From positions 1-5,321 of the forward strand of contig NZ_CAMPYN010000066.1 of NCBI RefSeq assembly GCF_946998255.1: 5,321 nucleotides of DNA. Direction: 5' to 3'. Position 1 is the first letter of the stretch, and each line of letters opens with the position of its first letter. This document shows positions 1-5,321 of the stretch, in pieces. The DNA is from an uncultured Helcococcus sp. (GTDB lineage: Bacteria; Bacillota; Clostridia; Tissierellales; Peptoniphilaceae). The position numbers and the translations under genes were made by a program. The notes beneath the pieces are model-generated. The model saw only the letters and a program-made list of their open reading frames with translations. It did no database searches and was not told the origin of the DNA.

Positions 1-100
1 TACCTCTTCATTATTCATATTCGGTTAAGCAGGTTGGGCAAAACGTCCGTGTCACGAGCTAAAATGAGTGTAATGGTGCAGGTAGAAACTACAAATTAAA
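1..100 (+). ncRNA. Possible bridge (guide) RNA region of the IS110 element, partial
   Basis: In the IS110 group the non-coding stretch between the left end and the transposase encodes a structured bridge RNA that pairs with donor and target DNA; this is known for IS621. Here at least 100 untranslated bases precede the ribosome binding site. They are less AT-rich than the coding region and contain small stems: GGGC (36-39) with GTCC (45-48) around an AAAAC loop, allowing one G-T pair, and GTAG (82-85) with CTAC (89-92). The call rests on position in the family and on these weak stems. I could not identify donor or target loops. IS1111-type members place the RNA after the gene instead. Confidence 0.3.
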
Positions 101-104
101 AGAA

Positions 105-110
105 AGAGGG
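105..110 (+). promoter_or_regulatory. Ribosome binding site of the transposase
   Basis: AGAGGG lies seven bases before the ATG at 118 and supports that start. No other in-frame start has a comparable site. Confidence 0.75.
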
Positions 111-117
111 TAATAAA

Positions 118-1341
118 ATGATATCTATAGGAATAGATATAGCAAAAGAAAAGTTTACAGTCTGTGCACTAGAACAAGGTAGCAAAATCATTTGGAAGCC
201 TTTTGATGTTCATCTTAAGAAAACAAAAGTAGAAGAATTTTTAAAGAAACTAGATACTTTAAATGAAGAAGTAAAAATAGTTATGGAAGCAACAGGTAAA
301 TACCATTTTCCAATCCTCTATGAATTAAAAGACAAAGGATACTTTGTAAGTGTAGTAAATCCTTTAAAAATGAAACAGTTTTGTCGAGTACTTAACTTTA
401 GAAAATCTAAAAATGATAATATAGATACCATACAAATAGCCGAATATGGTTTAATGTACTGGAAGGAATTACAAGAATACAAAGTGGATTCAGAAAATTT
501 CAGAGTCCTAAAAGAATTAAACAGATCCTATCAGCACTATATGGACTTAAGAATTAATCAAATGAACTTCATAGACCTAACAATAGGCCAAACATTTTCA
601 GGAATAAAAAAACTAATTCCACATGGATCTAATGATTTTTCAAAAGATAAACTATTAGACTTCTTAGAAATATGGTGGCATAAAGACATAATATTAGAAA
701 AACCAGAAGAAAAATTTATAGAAGATTTTAAAAACTGGGCAAAAGAAAAGAGATACCATCCTAATGCTGATAAAGCTAAATCCATATACAAGCTTGCAGA
801 GGAGAGTATCTCAACTCAACCTTCTAGTAACTCATATATAAAAATGAACATACAAGAAGGAATAGAATTGATAAAACATATAAATCAAATTCTACATACT
901 ATTTTATCACAAATGATAGAAATTGCCGAGCCCTTAGAAGAATATCAAGAAGCAAAGCAATTTTCAGGAATATCAGATAAATTAGCAGTGCAAATTACAG
1001 CAGAATTTGGAGACTTATCAAAATTTAAAAACAAAAAAAGTTTAATATCCTTTGTAGGAATAGATTCACCGCCATATGAGTCAGGGAATTTTAAAGCAGA
1101 CCAGAGAAAAATAACAAAAAGAGGCAATGCAATACTAAGAAAAGTAGGTTATCAAGCTATGAAATGCATGATGAGTGCTAAAGATCCTGAAAATTATATA
1201 TATCTGTATATGGTAAAAAAAGAAAAAGATGGAAAAGCTAAAAAAGTATGTAAATTTGCAGGACTAAATAAATTCTTAAGAATCTACTATGCAAAAGTCA
1301 TGGCGTCAAAACAAGAAAAGAAGTTGTTAAAAGTAGCCTAG
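118..1341 (+). CDS. IS110-family transposase (DEDD recombinase), intact
   Basis: This enzyme catalyses excision and integration of the surrounding IS110-type element, by family knowledge through a circular intermediate and an RNA guide. The 407 residues match the usual family length. The N-terminal RuvC-like domain (about 1-165) begins with GIDIAKEKF (D7). It continues with VMEATGKYH (E57) and the NDNIDTIQIAEYG stretch (D100, D103), giving a complete DEDD set. A helical linker (about 180-275) leads to the Transposase_20 domain (about 278-395). That domain has FSGISDKLAVQITAEFGD, then YESGNF with S322 at the position of the catalytic serine, then KITKRGNAILRK. The start at ATG 118 has a good AGAGGG site. 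The C-terminus is lysine-rich. No frameshift or internal stop is seen. The family assignment is firm; the subgroup (IS110 or IS1111) is open because the ends are not defined. Confidence 0.95.
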   Translation: MISIGIDIAKEKFTVCALEQGSKIIWKPFDVHLKKTKVEEFLKKLDTLNEEVKIVMEATGKYHFPILYELKDKGYFVSVVNPLKMKQFCRVLNFRKSKNDNIDTIQIAEYGLMYWKELQEYKVDSENFRVLKELNRSYQHYMDLRINQMNFIDLTIGQTFSGIKKLIPHGSNDFSKDKLLDFLEIWWHKDIILEKPEEKFIEDFKNWAKEKRYHPNADKAKSIYKLAEESISTQPSSNSYIKMNIQEGIELIKHINQILHTILSQMIEIAEPLEEYQEAKQFSGISDKLAVQITAEFGDLSKFKNKKSLISFVGIDSPPYESGNFKADQRKITKRGNAILRKVGYQAMKCMMSAKDPENYIYLYMVKKEKDGKAKKVCKFAGLNKFLRIYYAKVMASKQEKKLLKVA

Positions 1342-1365
1342 AATTAAGAATACAATAGTTAAAAC

Positions 1366-1392
1366 AAGCCGATAATAACCGGCTTATTTGTT
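1366..1392 (+). terminator. Hairpin after the transposase, probable terminator
   Basis: AAGCCG (1366-1371) pairs with CGGCTT (1380-1385) around an eight-base AT-rich loop and is followed by the T-rich ATTTGTTGT. It starts 24 bases after the transposase stop. The stem is short and the T tract imperfect, so termination is likely but not certain. It could also be part of the element's right-end structure. Confidence 0.5.
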
Positions 1393-1416
1393 GTGCTCAA
1401 AGTTAAACTCTAAATA

Positions 1417-1458
1417 TCAAGGAGAAAAAAATTAATTTATCTTTTCTCCTTGACTTTT
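1417..1458 (+). terminator. Strong hairpin with T-rich tail, probable terminator
   Basis: TCAAGGAGAAAA (1417-1428) and TTTTCTCCTTGA (1442-1453) form a perfect 12-bp stem with a 13-base loop, followed by CTTTT. This fits a rho-independent terminator on the plus strand, backing up the hairpin at 1366 or left over from a gene that preceded the site before the IS arrived. The left arm contains AAGGAG, but no start codon follows at a suitable distance, so it is not read as a ribosome binding site. Confidence 0.6.
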
Positions 1459-1517
1459 GTTAGCAGGTTTTTTTGGGATATTATAAAGGCTGATTAATAG
1501 TGATATCCATATCTACT

Positions 1518-1685
1518 TATCCTCAAAAATTAACGAAAGGTCTATCGAAATAATCGACCTATCCTCAAAAATTACCGAAAGGTCTATTAAATCCATAGAC
1601 CTATAATTAAAAAATAACGAAAGGTCTATCAAATCCATCGACCTATCCTCAAAAATTAACAAAAGGTCTACAAATTCAGAAAATC
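1518..1685. repeat. Four tandem 42-bp repeats with internal stem-loops
   Basis: Units run 1518-1559, 1560-1601, 1602-1643 and 1644-1685, head to tail with no spacer. Each opens with a version of TATCCTCAAAAATTAAC followed by (G)AAAGGTCTA. Units 1 to 3 then carry a stem-loop whose arms are AGGTCTAT and AT(A/C)GACCT around seven bases. Unit 2 pairs perfectly (1580-1587 with 1595-1602); units 1 and 3 have one T-C mismatch. Unit 4 keeps the first 27 bases or so and has lost the right arm. Read on the minus strand, each hairpin is followed by a T-rich TTTCGTTA(A)TTTTT run, so the array resembles repeated weak terminators in that direction. All frames are interrupted by stops, so it is not coding. 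Function unknown. Confidence 0.85.
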
Positions 1686-1844
1686 TTTCTCAAAACATAT
1701 TATCTCCTCAAAACAATTTATCTTTCCAAAACACTCAAGCTCTTCAAAACTCCTACATTCCCAAACAATCAAATTCCTTTCCACAAAAATCCACATTCTA
1801 TAAATTCAACAAATTATTCCTAAACAAATTTCCACACCACCATA
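1680..1844 (+). other. C-containing, almost G-free tract in the 1342-1886 gene-free region
   Basis: By direct count these 165 bases contain 48 C and one G (at 1739), the rest being A and T. The tract covers the 18-bp repeats and ends at the LexA box. With so few G residues, a plus-strand transcript could form almost no stable structure. Such C-over-G, unstructured stretches are typical of Rho loading (rut) sites, which is one possible role. An open plus frame from 1611 to a TAA at 1821-1823 has no ATG, GTG or TTG start and is not called. The rest of the gene-free region holds the two hairpins and the two repeat arrays listed separately; I see nothing else in it. Confidence 0.7.
1685..1792. 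repeat. Degenerate 18-bp tandem repeats (CAAAAC every 18 bases)
   Basis: CAAAAC occurs at 1691, 1709, 1727 and 1745, exactly 18 bases apart, each preceded by a pyrimidine run such as CTTTCT, TCTCCT, TCTTTC or GCTCTT. Two further units (1757-1774, 1775-1792) are recognisable but decayed, with CCCAAAC and CCACAAAAA. The best unit (1703-1720) shares CCTCAAAA with the start of the 42-bp units just upstream, so the 18-bp series may derive from the first 18 bases of that repeat. The first four units are clear; the last two are weak. Confidence 0.6.
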
Positions 1845-1859
1845 GAACAAACGTTCTAT
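1842..1859. promoter_or_regulatory. LexA (SOS) operator of the nuclease operon
   Basis: ATAGAAC (1842-1848) and GTTCTAT (1853-1859) form a perfect inverted repeat around AAAC. The core GAAC-AAAC-GTTC fits the Bacillota LexA box GAAC-RNRY-GTTY at every defined position. It lies directly upstream of the extended -10 and overlaps the expected -35, where bound LexA would block RNA polymerase. This predicts that the two genes downstream are induced by DNA damage. From memory and not checked, the yhaONM genes of Bacillus subtilis are also LexA-controlled. Confidence 0.8.
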
Positions 1860-1871
1860 ATATGCTATAAT
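1843..1871 (+). promoter_or_regulatory. Promoter of the nuclease operon (extended -10)
   Basis: TGCTATAAT (1863-1871) is a perfect TATAAT with the TGn extension. A 17-base spacer places the -35 at TAGAAC (1843-1848), a poor match to TTGACA that lies inside the LexA box. The extended -10 would compensate. Transcription would start near 1877-1879, leaving a leader of only about 8-10 bases before the ATG at 1887. Confidence 0.7.
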
Positions 1872-1877
1872 TTTACT

Positions 1878-1881
1878 GAGG
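1878..1881 (+). promoter_or_regulatory. Ribosome binding site of the metallophosphoesterase gene
   Basis: GAGG lies five bases before ATG 1887 and supports that start. If the promoter call is right, this site is at or very near the 5' end of the mRNA, which is unusual. Confidence 0.65.
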
Positions 1882-1886
1882 TAAAT

Positions 1887-2987
1887 ATGGATAAAGTAAG
1901 AGTGTGCCACATGGCTGATTTTCACTTGGATTCTAAGCTAAGTGGAAATAATGAAATTAATAAAGAAATTAATAAAAAGATTTTTTTATCTTTAGTTGAG
2001 ATTTTTAAAATGCTAGAACTTTCAAAGGTCGACTTGGTCTTGATTGCTGGGGATTTTTATGAATCATCTTCTACAGATTTTGGACTTTTATCAAATATCA
2101 AGGAAGTTTTTGCTAAGTTTCCAGGAAAGATTGTTATCAGTCCCGGTAACCATGACTATGTAAGTATTGAATCTGCCTACCATGGACAATGGCCTTCTAA
2201 TGTACATATATTTTTAAAAGAGGAAATAGAATTTATCGAGTTCACAGATTTAAATACTAGAGTTTATGGCTTTGCCTTTAATCATTCTCACATATATGAA
2301 AGAATACTGGGTAATTTTGATGGTTCACAAGTTGACCAGACTTTTATTAACTTGGGAGTTTTCCATGGTCAAATGGACCAAACTATGAATAGTTTTCATC
2401 CTATATTCAAGGAGGACATTGAAAATTCTAGTCTAGATTATATTGCCCTAGGGCATATTCACAAGAGAAGTCCTATTGAAAAGCTTGGAGATACCTATTA
2501 TTCTTATTCAGGAAATCCGGTAGGAAGATCCTTTAATGAACAAGGACAAAAAGGAATCTATCTGGGCGATATATCTAAACAAAAAAATAATTTGCATTTT
2601 TATAGTGTAAATAATGGAGAATTTTATGATTTCACTATAGATATTAGTGATATAGAAGACAATGGTGAATTGGCAGAATTTATAAAAAAGAAATTGAAAG
2701 AGAAATTTTCCGATTCCTATTCTAAAAATTCTTATAGGATTTTCCTGCAGGGAGCAATTAAAAGTGACTTTCACCTAAACCTAGATTTAGTAAAAGAAAA
2801 TCTTGGACATATAAACTACATTGAGTTTTACGATGAAACTAAAATTAGAATTGATTATGAAAGTTTAAGGCGTGAAAAAACTCTAAAGGGAATCTTTGTA
2901 GATAATGTGTTAAGTCTTGATTGTCCCCAAGAAGACAAAGATGCTATTTTAGACCTAGGAATGAAAACTTTTGAGGGCTTGCTATGA
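1887..2987 (+). CDS. SbcD/Mre11/YhaO-type metallophosphoesterase (DNA repair nuclease)
   Basis: This is the nuclease subunit of an SbcCD-like complex, expected to cut DNA ends or hairpins with two metal ions in the cytoplasm, working with the ATPase encoded next. The 366 residues carry all the calcineurin-like phosphoesterase motifs in order. These are ADFHLDS (D11, H13), IAGDFYES (D56), SPGNHDY (N88, H89, D90), GVFHGQ (H160) and ALGHIHKR (H190, H192). YYSYSGNPVGRSFNEQGQKG (204-223) matches the segment after the GHxH motif in this family. The usual GDxxD second motif reads GDFYE, with E59 in place of the last Asp. The C-terminal part (about 245-366) is the variable region that in relatives caps the active site and binds the ATPase. 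The start at 1887 is supported by GAGG and motif I follows at once. The gene lies behind a LexA-boxed promoter and overlaps the next gene by four bases. Length and partner favour YhaO over classical SbcD, but the split is not certain. Confidence 0.9.
   Translation: MDKVRVCHMADFHLDSKLSGNNEINKEINKKIFLSLVEIFKMLELSKVDLVLIAGDFYESSSTDFGLLSNIKEVFAKFPGKIVISPGNHDYVSIESAYHGQWPSNVHIFLKEEIEFIEFTDLNTRVYGFAFNHSHIYERILGNFDGSQVDQTFINLGVFHGQMDQTMNSFHPIFKEDIENSSLDYIALGHIHKRSPIEKLGDTYYSYSGNPVGRSFNEQGQKGIYLGDISKQKNNLHFYSVNNGEFYDFTIDISDIEDNGELAEFIKKKLKEKFSDSYSKNSYRIFLQGAIKSDFHLNLDLVKENLGHINYIEFYDETKIRIDYESLRREKTLKGIFVDNVLSLDCPQEDKDAILDLGMKTFEGLL
2973..2977 (+). promoter_or_regulatory. Ribosome binding site and ATGA overlap joining the two genes
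   Basis: GAGGG sits six bases before the ATG at 2984, inside the last codons of the upstream gene. The ATG and the upstream TGA stop share ATGA (2984-2987). This implies translational coupling and roughly matched amounts of the two subunits. Confidence 0.8.
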
Positions 2988-4792
2988 TTAAAGAAATATA
3001 TATTAAAAATTTTGGTAAGTTTCAGGATTTTAAACTTAAATTTAATACTGGAATAAATAATATAGTTGGAGATAATGAGTCTGGAAAGACAACCATCATG
3101 GACTTTATATTGATGGTATTTTATGGAGCTGGTTCAACTAGAAAGAAAAATCTTTTAGAAAACTTAAGAAAAAAATATGATCCCTGGAATGGCCAGCAAA
3201 TGCAAGGCTATATAGTGATTACTAAAGATAATATAGACTACAGAGTGGAGAGAATTTTTAAATCTACAGATACTACAGACATAGTTAAAGTCTATAACAA
3301 TACTACTGGTGAAGAAATTTATCTTGAAGATCCTAAGTATCCAGGAGTCCATTTTTTTTCTTTATCAAGGGATGCCTTCCAAAAGACTTTGCATATATCT
3401 TCAGAAGAAGTTGCTATCAGTAATTCTGGTAAAAGGGATGAAATAACTGAAAAGCTAATTAACCTTGTTACAAGTGGTGATGAGGATGTATCCTATAAAA
3501 ATGCTATTGATAGTTTAAATAAGAAAATCCAAACTTATACTAGCCTAAGAGGTGATAAGGGTATCCTTGAAGAGGCTAAAAATGAACTTGAAGACCTATA
3601 CTTAATGTTAGAAGAGGCCAAGAAGGATGAGAGAGACAAGCTCGCCCTAGTAGACCAAATAGATGAAATCAAACAAGAGAAAGAAAATATTGAAAAACAT
3701 TTAGATAAATTAAAATTGCACAAGGAAAAGAAAAGAGAAAGGGATTCTATTGTAAGTCAAATTGATAAGTTAGAATACCAGCTAGCTCTGGAAGAGGAAA
3801 GGCTAGAAAACAACCAGTATAAGGACTTAGAAGAAGAGATAGCAGATAAAAATAGTAAGAATATTATCACAGATTTTAACTTGCTAGATGGGTCTCTTCT
3901 AATTGCCCTTATATTCCTTGTATTGAGTAAATTTTCAAATCTCATTTATATAGCTATTTCTCTTGCCTTCTTAATTTTATATAGCTATAACCAAAGTGTT
4001 AAAAAGAAAAATAAGCAAATAGATCTTGAAAAATTAAATGAAAGGTATAAAACTGACAAAGACAAGGCGAAAACTATATTTTCTAGAATAGACCTTTTTA
4101 AAAATGAGCTAAACTATATGAACCAGGCTGTATCTGAACTGGACTATGAAATATCAAGGAAGAATGTCCTAACTTATAATGAGATAGGCCAGGAAGTCTC
4201 AAAGCTTGAAGTTGAGTCTAAGACCCTGGAAGAAAATATAATTTCTATAGAATCAATGGCAAAGGAAAGGTACAGGGGCAAGGAAAATGTATCTAGTTTA
4301 GAAAAAGATATTGAAGTCCAAAAAGACCTTGTAAAAAAATTAGAAAAAGAAAAAAGTGTGTTAATTTCAACAAGAGAAATTATGGTAAAATCCTTCAAGG
4401 AAATAGAAAATGATTTTTCTAAAGATTTAAACCAGCTGGCATCTAAGATAATAGAGGAAATCACTGCAGGTAAATATGAAAAACTCCTAGTGGATGAAAA
4501 TTACAATATTAGACTTTTAGATAAAGAGACTAATGAACTAAAATCTTGGAGGTATCTAAGTTCAGGAACTATTGACCAATTTTATTTGGCTATTAGACTA
4601 GCCTTGATAAATTTAATCATAGAAGAAAAAGAAAATAGGATCTTATTATTAGATGACATTTTTATGAGATTTGATAGTAATAGAAAAAATCATACAAAAA
4701 ATATTCTTATAAAATCAATGAGAGAATTGGACCAAGTATTGATATTTTCAAATAAAGCCATAATTGAAAATGTTAATATTATAAATATATGA
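2984..4792 (+). CDS. SbcC/Rad50/YhaN-type ATPase with central membrane hairpin
   Basis: This is the SMC-like ATPase partner of the preceding nuclease; ATP-driven closing of two heads would gate DNA access. The order is: N-terminal head with MIKEIYIKNFGKFQDF and Walker A GDNESGKTT (29-37); a likely Q-loop near Q133; a first coiled-coil arm (about 192-292); two hydrophobic segments (about 304-316 and 320-335) joined by a very short turn; a second arm (about 340-480); and a C-terminal head. That head holds the signature YLSSGTIDQ (524-532), Walker B ILLLDDIF (553-560, D557 and D558) and a D-loop near F563-D564. The paired hydrophobic stretch fits a membrane re-entry or two-helix anchor with both heads in the cytoplasm. 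There is no cysteine in the protein, so no zinc hook. At 602 residues it is far shorter than SbcC (about 1,000) and also shorter than YhaN as I recall it. IFSNK (587-591) stands where a histidine switch is expected. The family is firm; membrane anchoring is inferred. Confidence 0.88.
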   Translation: MIKEIYIKNFGKFQDFKLKFNTGINNIVGDNESGKTTIMDFILMVFYGAGSTRKKNLLENLRKKYDPWNGQQMQGYIVITKDNIDYRVERIFKSTDTTDIVKVYNNTTGEEIYLEDPKYPGVHFFSLSRDAFQKTLHISSEEVAISNSGKRDEITEKLINLVTSGDEDVSYKNAIDSLNKKIQTYTSLRGDKGILEEAKNELEDLYLMLEEAKKDERDKLALVDQIDEIKQEKENIEKHLDKLKLHKEKKRERDSIVSQIDKLEYQLALEEERLENNQYKDLEEEIADKNSKNIITDFNLLDGSLLIALIFLVLSKFSNLIYIAISLAFLILYSYNQSVKKKNKQIDLEKLNERYKTDKDKAKTIFSRIDLFKNELNYMNQAVSELDYEISRKNVLTYNEIGQEVSKLEVESKTLEENIISIESMAKERYRGKENVSSLEKDIEVQKDLVKKLEKEKSVLISTREIMVKSFKEIENDFSKDLNQLASKIIEEITAGKYEKLLVDENYNIRLLDKETNELKSWRYLSSGTIDQFYLAIRLALINLIIEEKENRILLLDDIFMRFDSNRKNHTKNILIKSMRELDQVLIFSNKAIIENVNIINI

Positions 4793-4806
4793 TTTTAAAG
4801 TTATAT

Positions 4807-4848
4807 TATAAAGCAGCCATACATTTTAAATGATATGGCTGCTTTATA
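4807..4848. terminator. Bidirectional terminator between convergent genes
   Basis: TATAAAGCAGCCATA (4807-4821) and TATGGCTGCTTTATA (4834-4848) form a perfect 15-bp stem. The loop can pair further through CATTT (4822-4826) and AAATG (4828-4832). It lies 14 bases after the ATPase stop and 8 bases before the stop end of the minus-strand gene, and is T-rich after the stem in both directions, so it can serve both transcripts. Confidence 0.85.
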
Positions 4849-4856
4849 GATTAAGT

Positions 4857-5282
4857 TTATGAATTTTTTATATTTTTCCAAGCTTTAAAATTTTGTAATT
4901 CTTCATGTAGTTTTTTTAAGACATTAGAGATTATATATACATCATCCGTGTAACCTATAAAAGGTATAAAGTCAGCGATTAGATCTAAGGGAGATAGAAA
5001 ATATATAACTGCTGCCATAGCAGATATTATAAATCCCTTTGGTATTACAGTGTATTCTCTTTTAATATAGGCCTGGATAAGTTCTAGGAGCAACTTAAAA
5101 TCTTCATAGATAGTAGAAAAAGTAGACTTATCTGATACTAGTCGATTTGCCTTGTCATAAGCTTCAGAAATATTTTCATCAGTTTTGTTTTGGTCATCTA
5201 TCACTTTTTTACTATCTCGTTTAAAGTTTTCATATATCTTTTTAGCTTTTCTTGTATTAAAAATTAATTTTCTCATTTTCAT
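4857..5282 (-). CDS. DUF1232 (YkvA-family) small membrane protein
   Basis: The 141-residue product carries the DUF1232 hallmark at about 95-114, including SPLDLIADFIPFIGYTDD; the family pattern is a PLDLIPDFIP-type stretch followed by G-x-x-DD. Here alanine (A103) takes the usual proline position before DFIP. The N-terminal half (1-75) is charged and helical. A hydrophobic segment (about 83-97) runs into the motif, so at least one membrane association is likely; there is no signal peptide. The role of the family is not established, so none is assigned. The start at 5282 has AGAGG five bases upstream; a second Met at codon 3 is less well spaced. The gene is convergent with the nuclease operon, shares its terminator and is probably transcribed alone. 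Its upstream region runs off the window. Confidence 0.85.
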   Translation of the reverse strand: MKMRKLIFNTRKAKKIYENFKRDSKKVIDDQNKTDENISEAYDKANRLVSDKSTFSTIYEDFKLLLELIQAYIKREYTVIPKGFIISAMAAVIYFLSPLDLIADFIPFIGYTDDVYIISNVLKKLHEELQNFKAWKNIKNS

Positions 5283-5287
5283 AGTAA

Positions 5288-5292
5288 CCTCT
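5288..5292 (-). promoter_or_regulatory. Ribosome binding site of the DUF1232 gene
   Basis: Minus-strand AGAGG sits five bases before the ATG at 5282. A possible -10, TATTAT, lies at 5304-5309 on the minus strand; any -35 would be at or beyond the window edge, so no promoter is called. Confidence 0.7.
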
Positions 5293-5321
5293 GCATTTCT
5301 TATATAATATATGTATACCTT

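Larger units (their letters stand above)
1..1392 (+). mobile_element. IS110-family insertion sequence, left end not defined
   Basis: The element is recognised by its transposase, which has the two-domain IS110 architecture (N-terminal DEDD domain, C-terminal Transposase_20 domain with a serine). IS110 elements usually lack clear terminal inverted repeats and often make no target duplication, so neither end can be fixed from one copy. The left end is at or before base 1. The right end is placed just after the post-stop hairpin (1366-1385) only as a working boundary; it could lie as far as about 1480. The transposase frame is intact, so the copy may still be active. It sits upstream of an unrelated DNA-repair operon, separated by a repeat-rich spacer. 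Confidence 0.6.

Noticed and set aside
558..1127. Minus-strand open frames inside the transposase gene
   Set aside because: They lie opposite a firmly identified gene, lack ribosome binding sites and resemble no family.
1419..1424. AAGGAG as a ribosome binding site
   Set aside because: No start codon follows within range and the bases form one arm of a perfect hairpin.
1502..1513. GATATCCATATC as a regulatory palindrome
   Set aside because: It is a five-base AT-rich inverted repeat with a two-base centre, likely by chance in this composition, and no promoter is next to it.
1518..1685. CRISPR array
   Set aside because: The 42-bp units are contiguous with no unique spacers, differ from each other, and no cas gene is present.
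1668..1796. Minus-strand 42-codon ORF with hexapeptide-like repeats (CF..I)
   Set aside because: It has no ribosome binding site. The periodicity follows from the 18-bp DNA repeat and the openness follows from the lack of C on that strand.
1611..1823. Plus-strand open frame of about 70 codons across the repeats
   Set aside because: It has no ATG, GTG or TTG start in frame and no ribosome binding site, and upstream repeat units carry stops in the same frame.
2508..4464. Minus-strand open frames opposite the nuclease and ATPase genes
   Set aside because: Low-complexity Ser/Phe/Leu-rich translations are typical antisense shadows of Lys/Glu-rich coiled-coil genes.

Overview
The window comes from an AT-rich bacterial genome. 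Purine-rich Shine-Dalgarno sites of the GAGG type, a Bacillota-type LexA operator, a YhaO/YhaN-like gene pair and an IS110-family element together suggest a low-GC Gram-positive organism (Bacillota). An anaerobic Clostridia or Tissierellia-type host, for example a Gram-positive anaerobic coccus, is my guess and is not proven by the sequence.

Layout. Bases 1-1390 or so belong to an IS110-family insertion sequence whose left end lies at or before the window edge. It has an untranslated leader that may encode a guide (bridge) RNA, an apparently intact 407-residue transposase with all DEDD residues and the C-terminal serine, and a hairpin after the stop codon. Bases 1342-1886 hold no convincing gene but are full of structure. 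There are two hairpins, then four tandem 42-bp units (1518-1685) that mostly carry a small stem-loop, then four to six degenerate 18-bp units (1685-1792). These lie in a tract (1680-1844) with 48 C and a single G. The region ends in a promoter overlapped by a textbook Bacillota LexA (SOS) box at 1842-1859.

Bases 1887-4792 are a two-gene operon joined by an ATGA overlap. The first gene encodes an SbcD/Mre11/YhaO-type metallophosphoesterase. The second encodes an SbcC/Rad50/YhaN-type ATPase. The ATPase is short (602 residues), has no cysteine at all and so no CxxC zinc hook, and carries a hydrophobic hairpin in the middle of the coiled coil where the hook would be. The likely reading is a DNA-damage-inducible nuclease complex tethered to the membrane. 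The nuclease supplies the two-metal active site and the ATPase supplies DNA clamping and gating.

A strong bidirectional hairpin (4807-4848) separates the operon from a convergent gene (4857-5282, minus strand) for a small DUF1232/YkvA-family membrane protein. No tRNA, rRNA or CRISPR array is seen.
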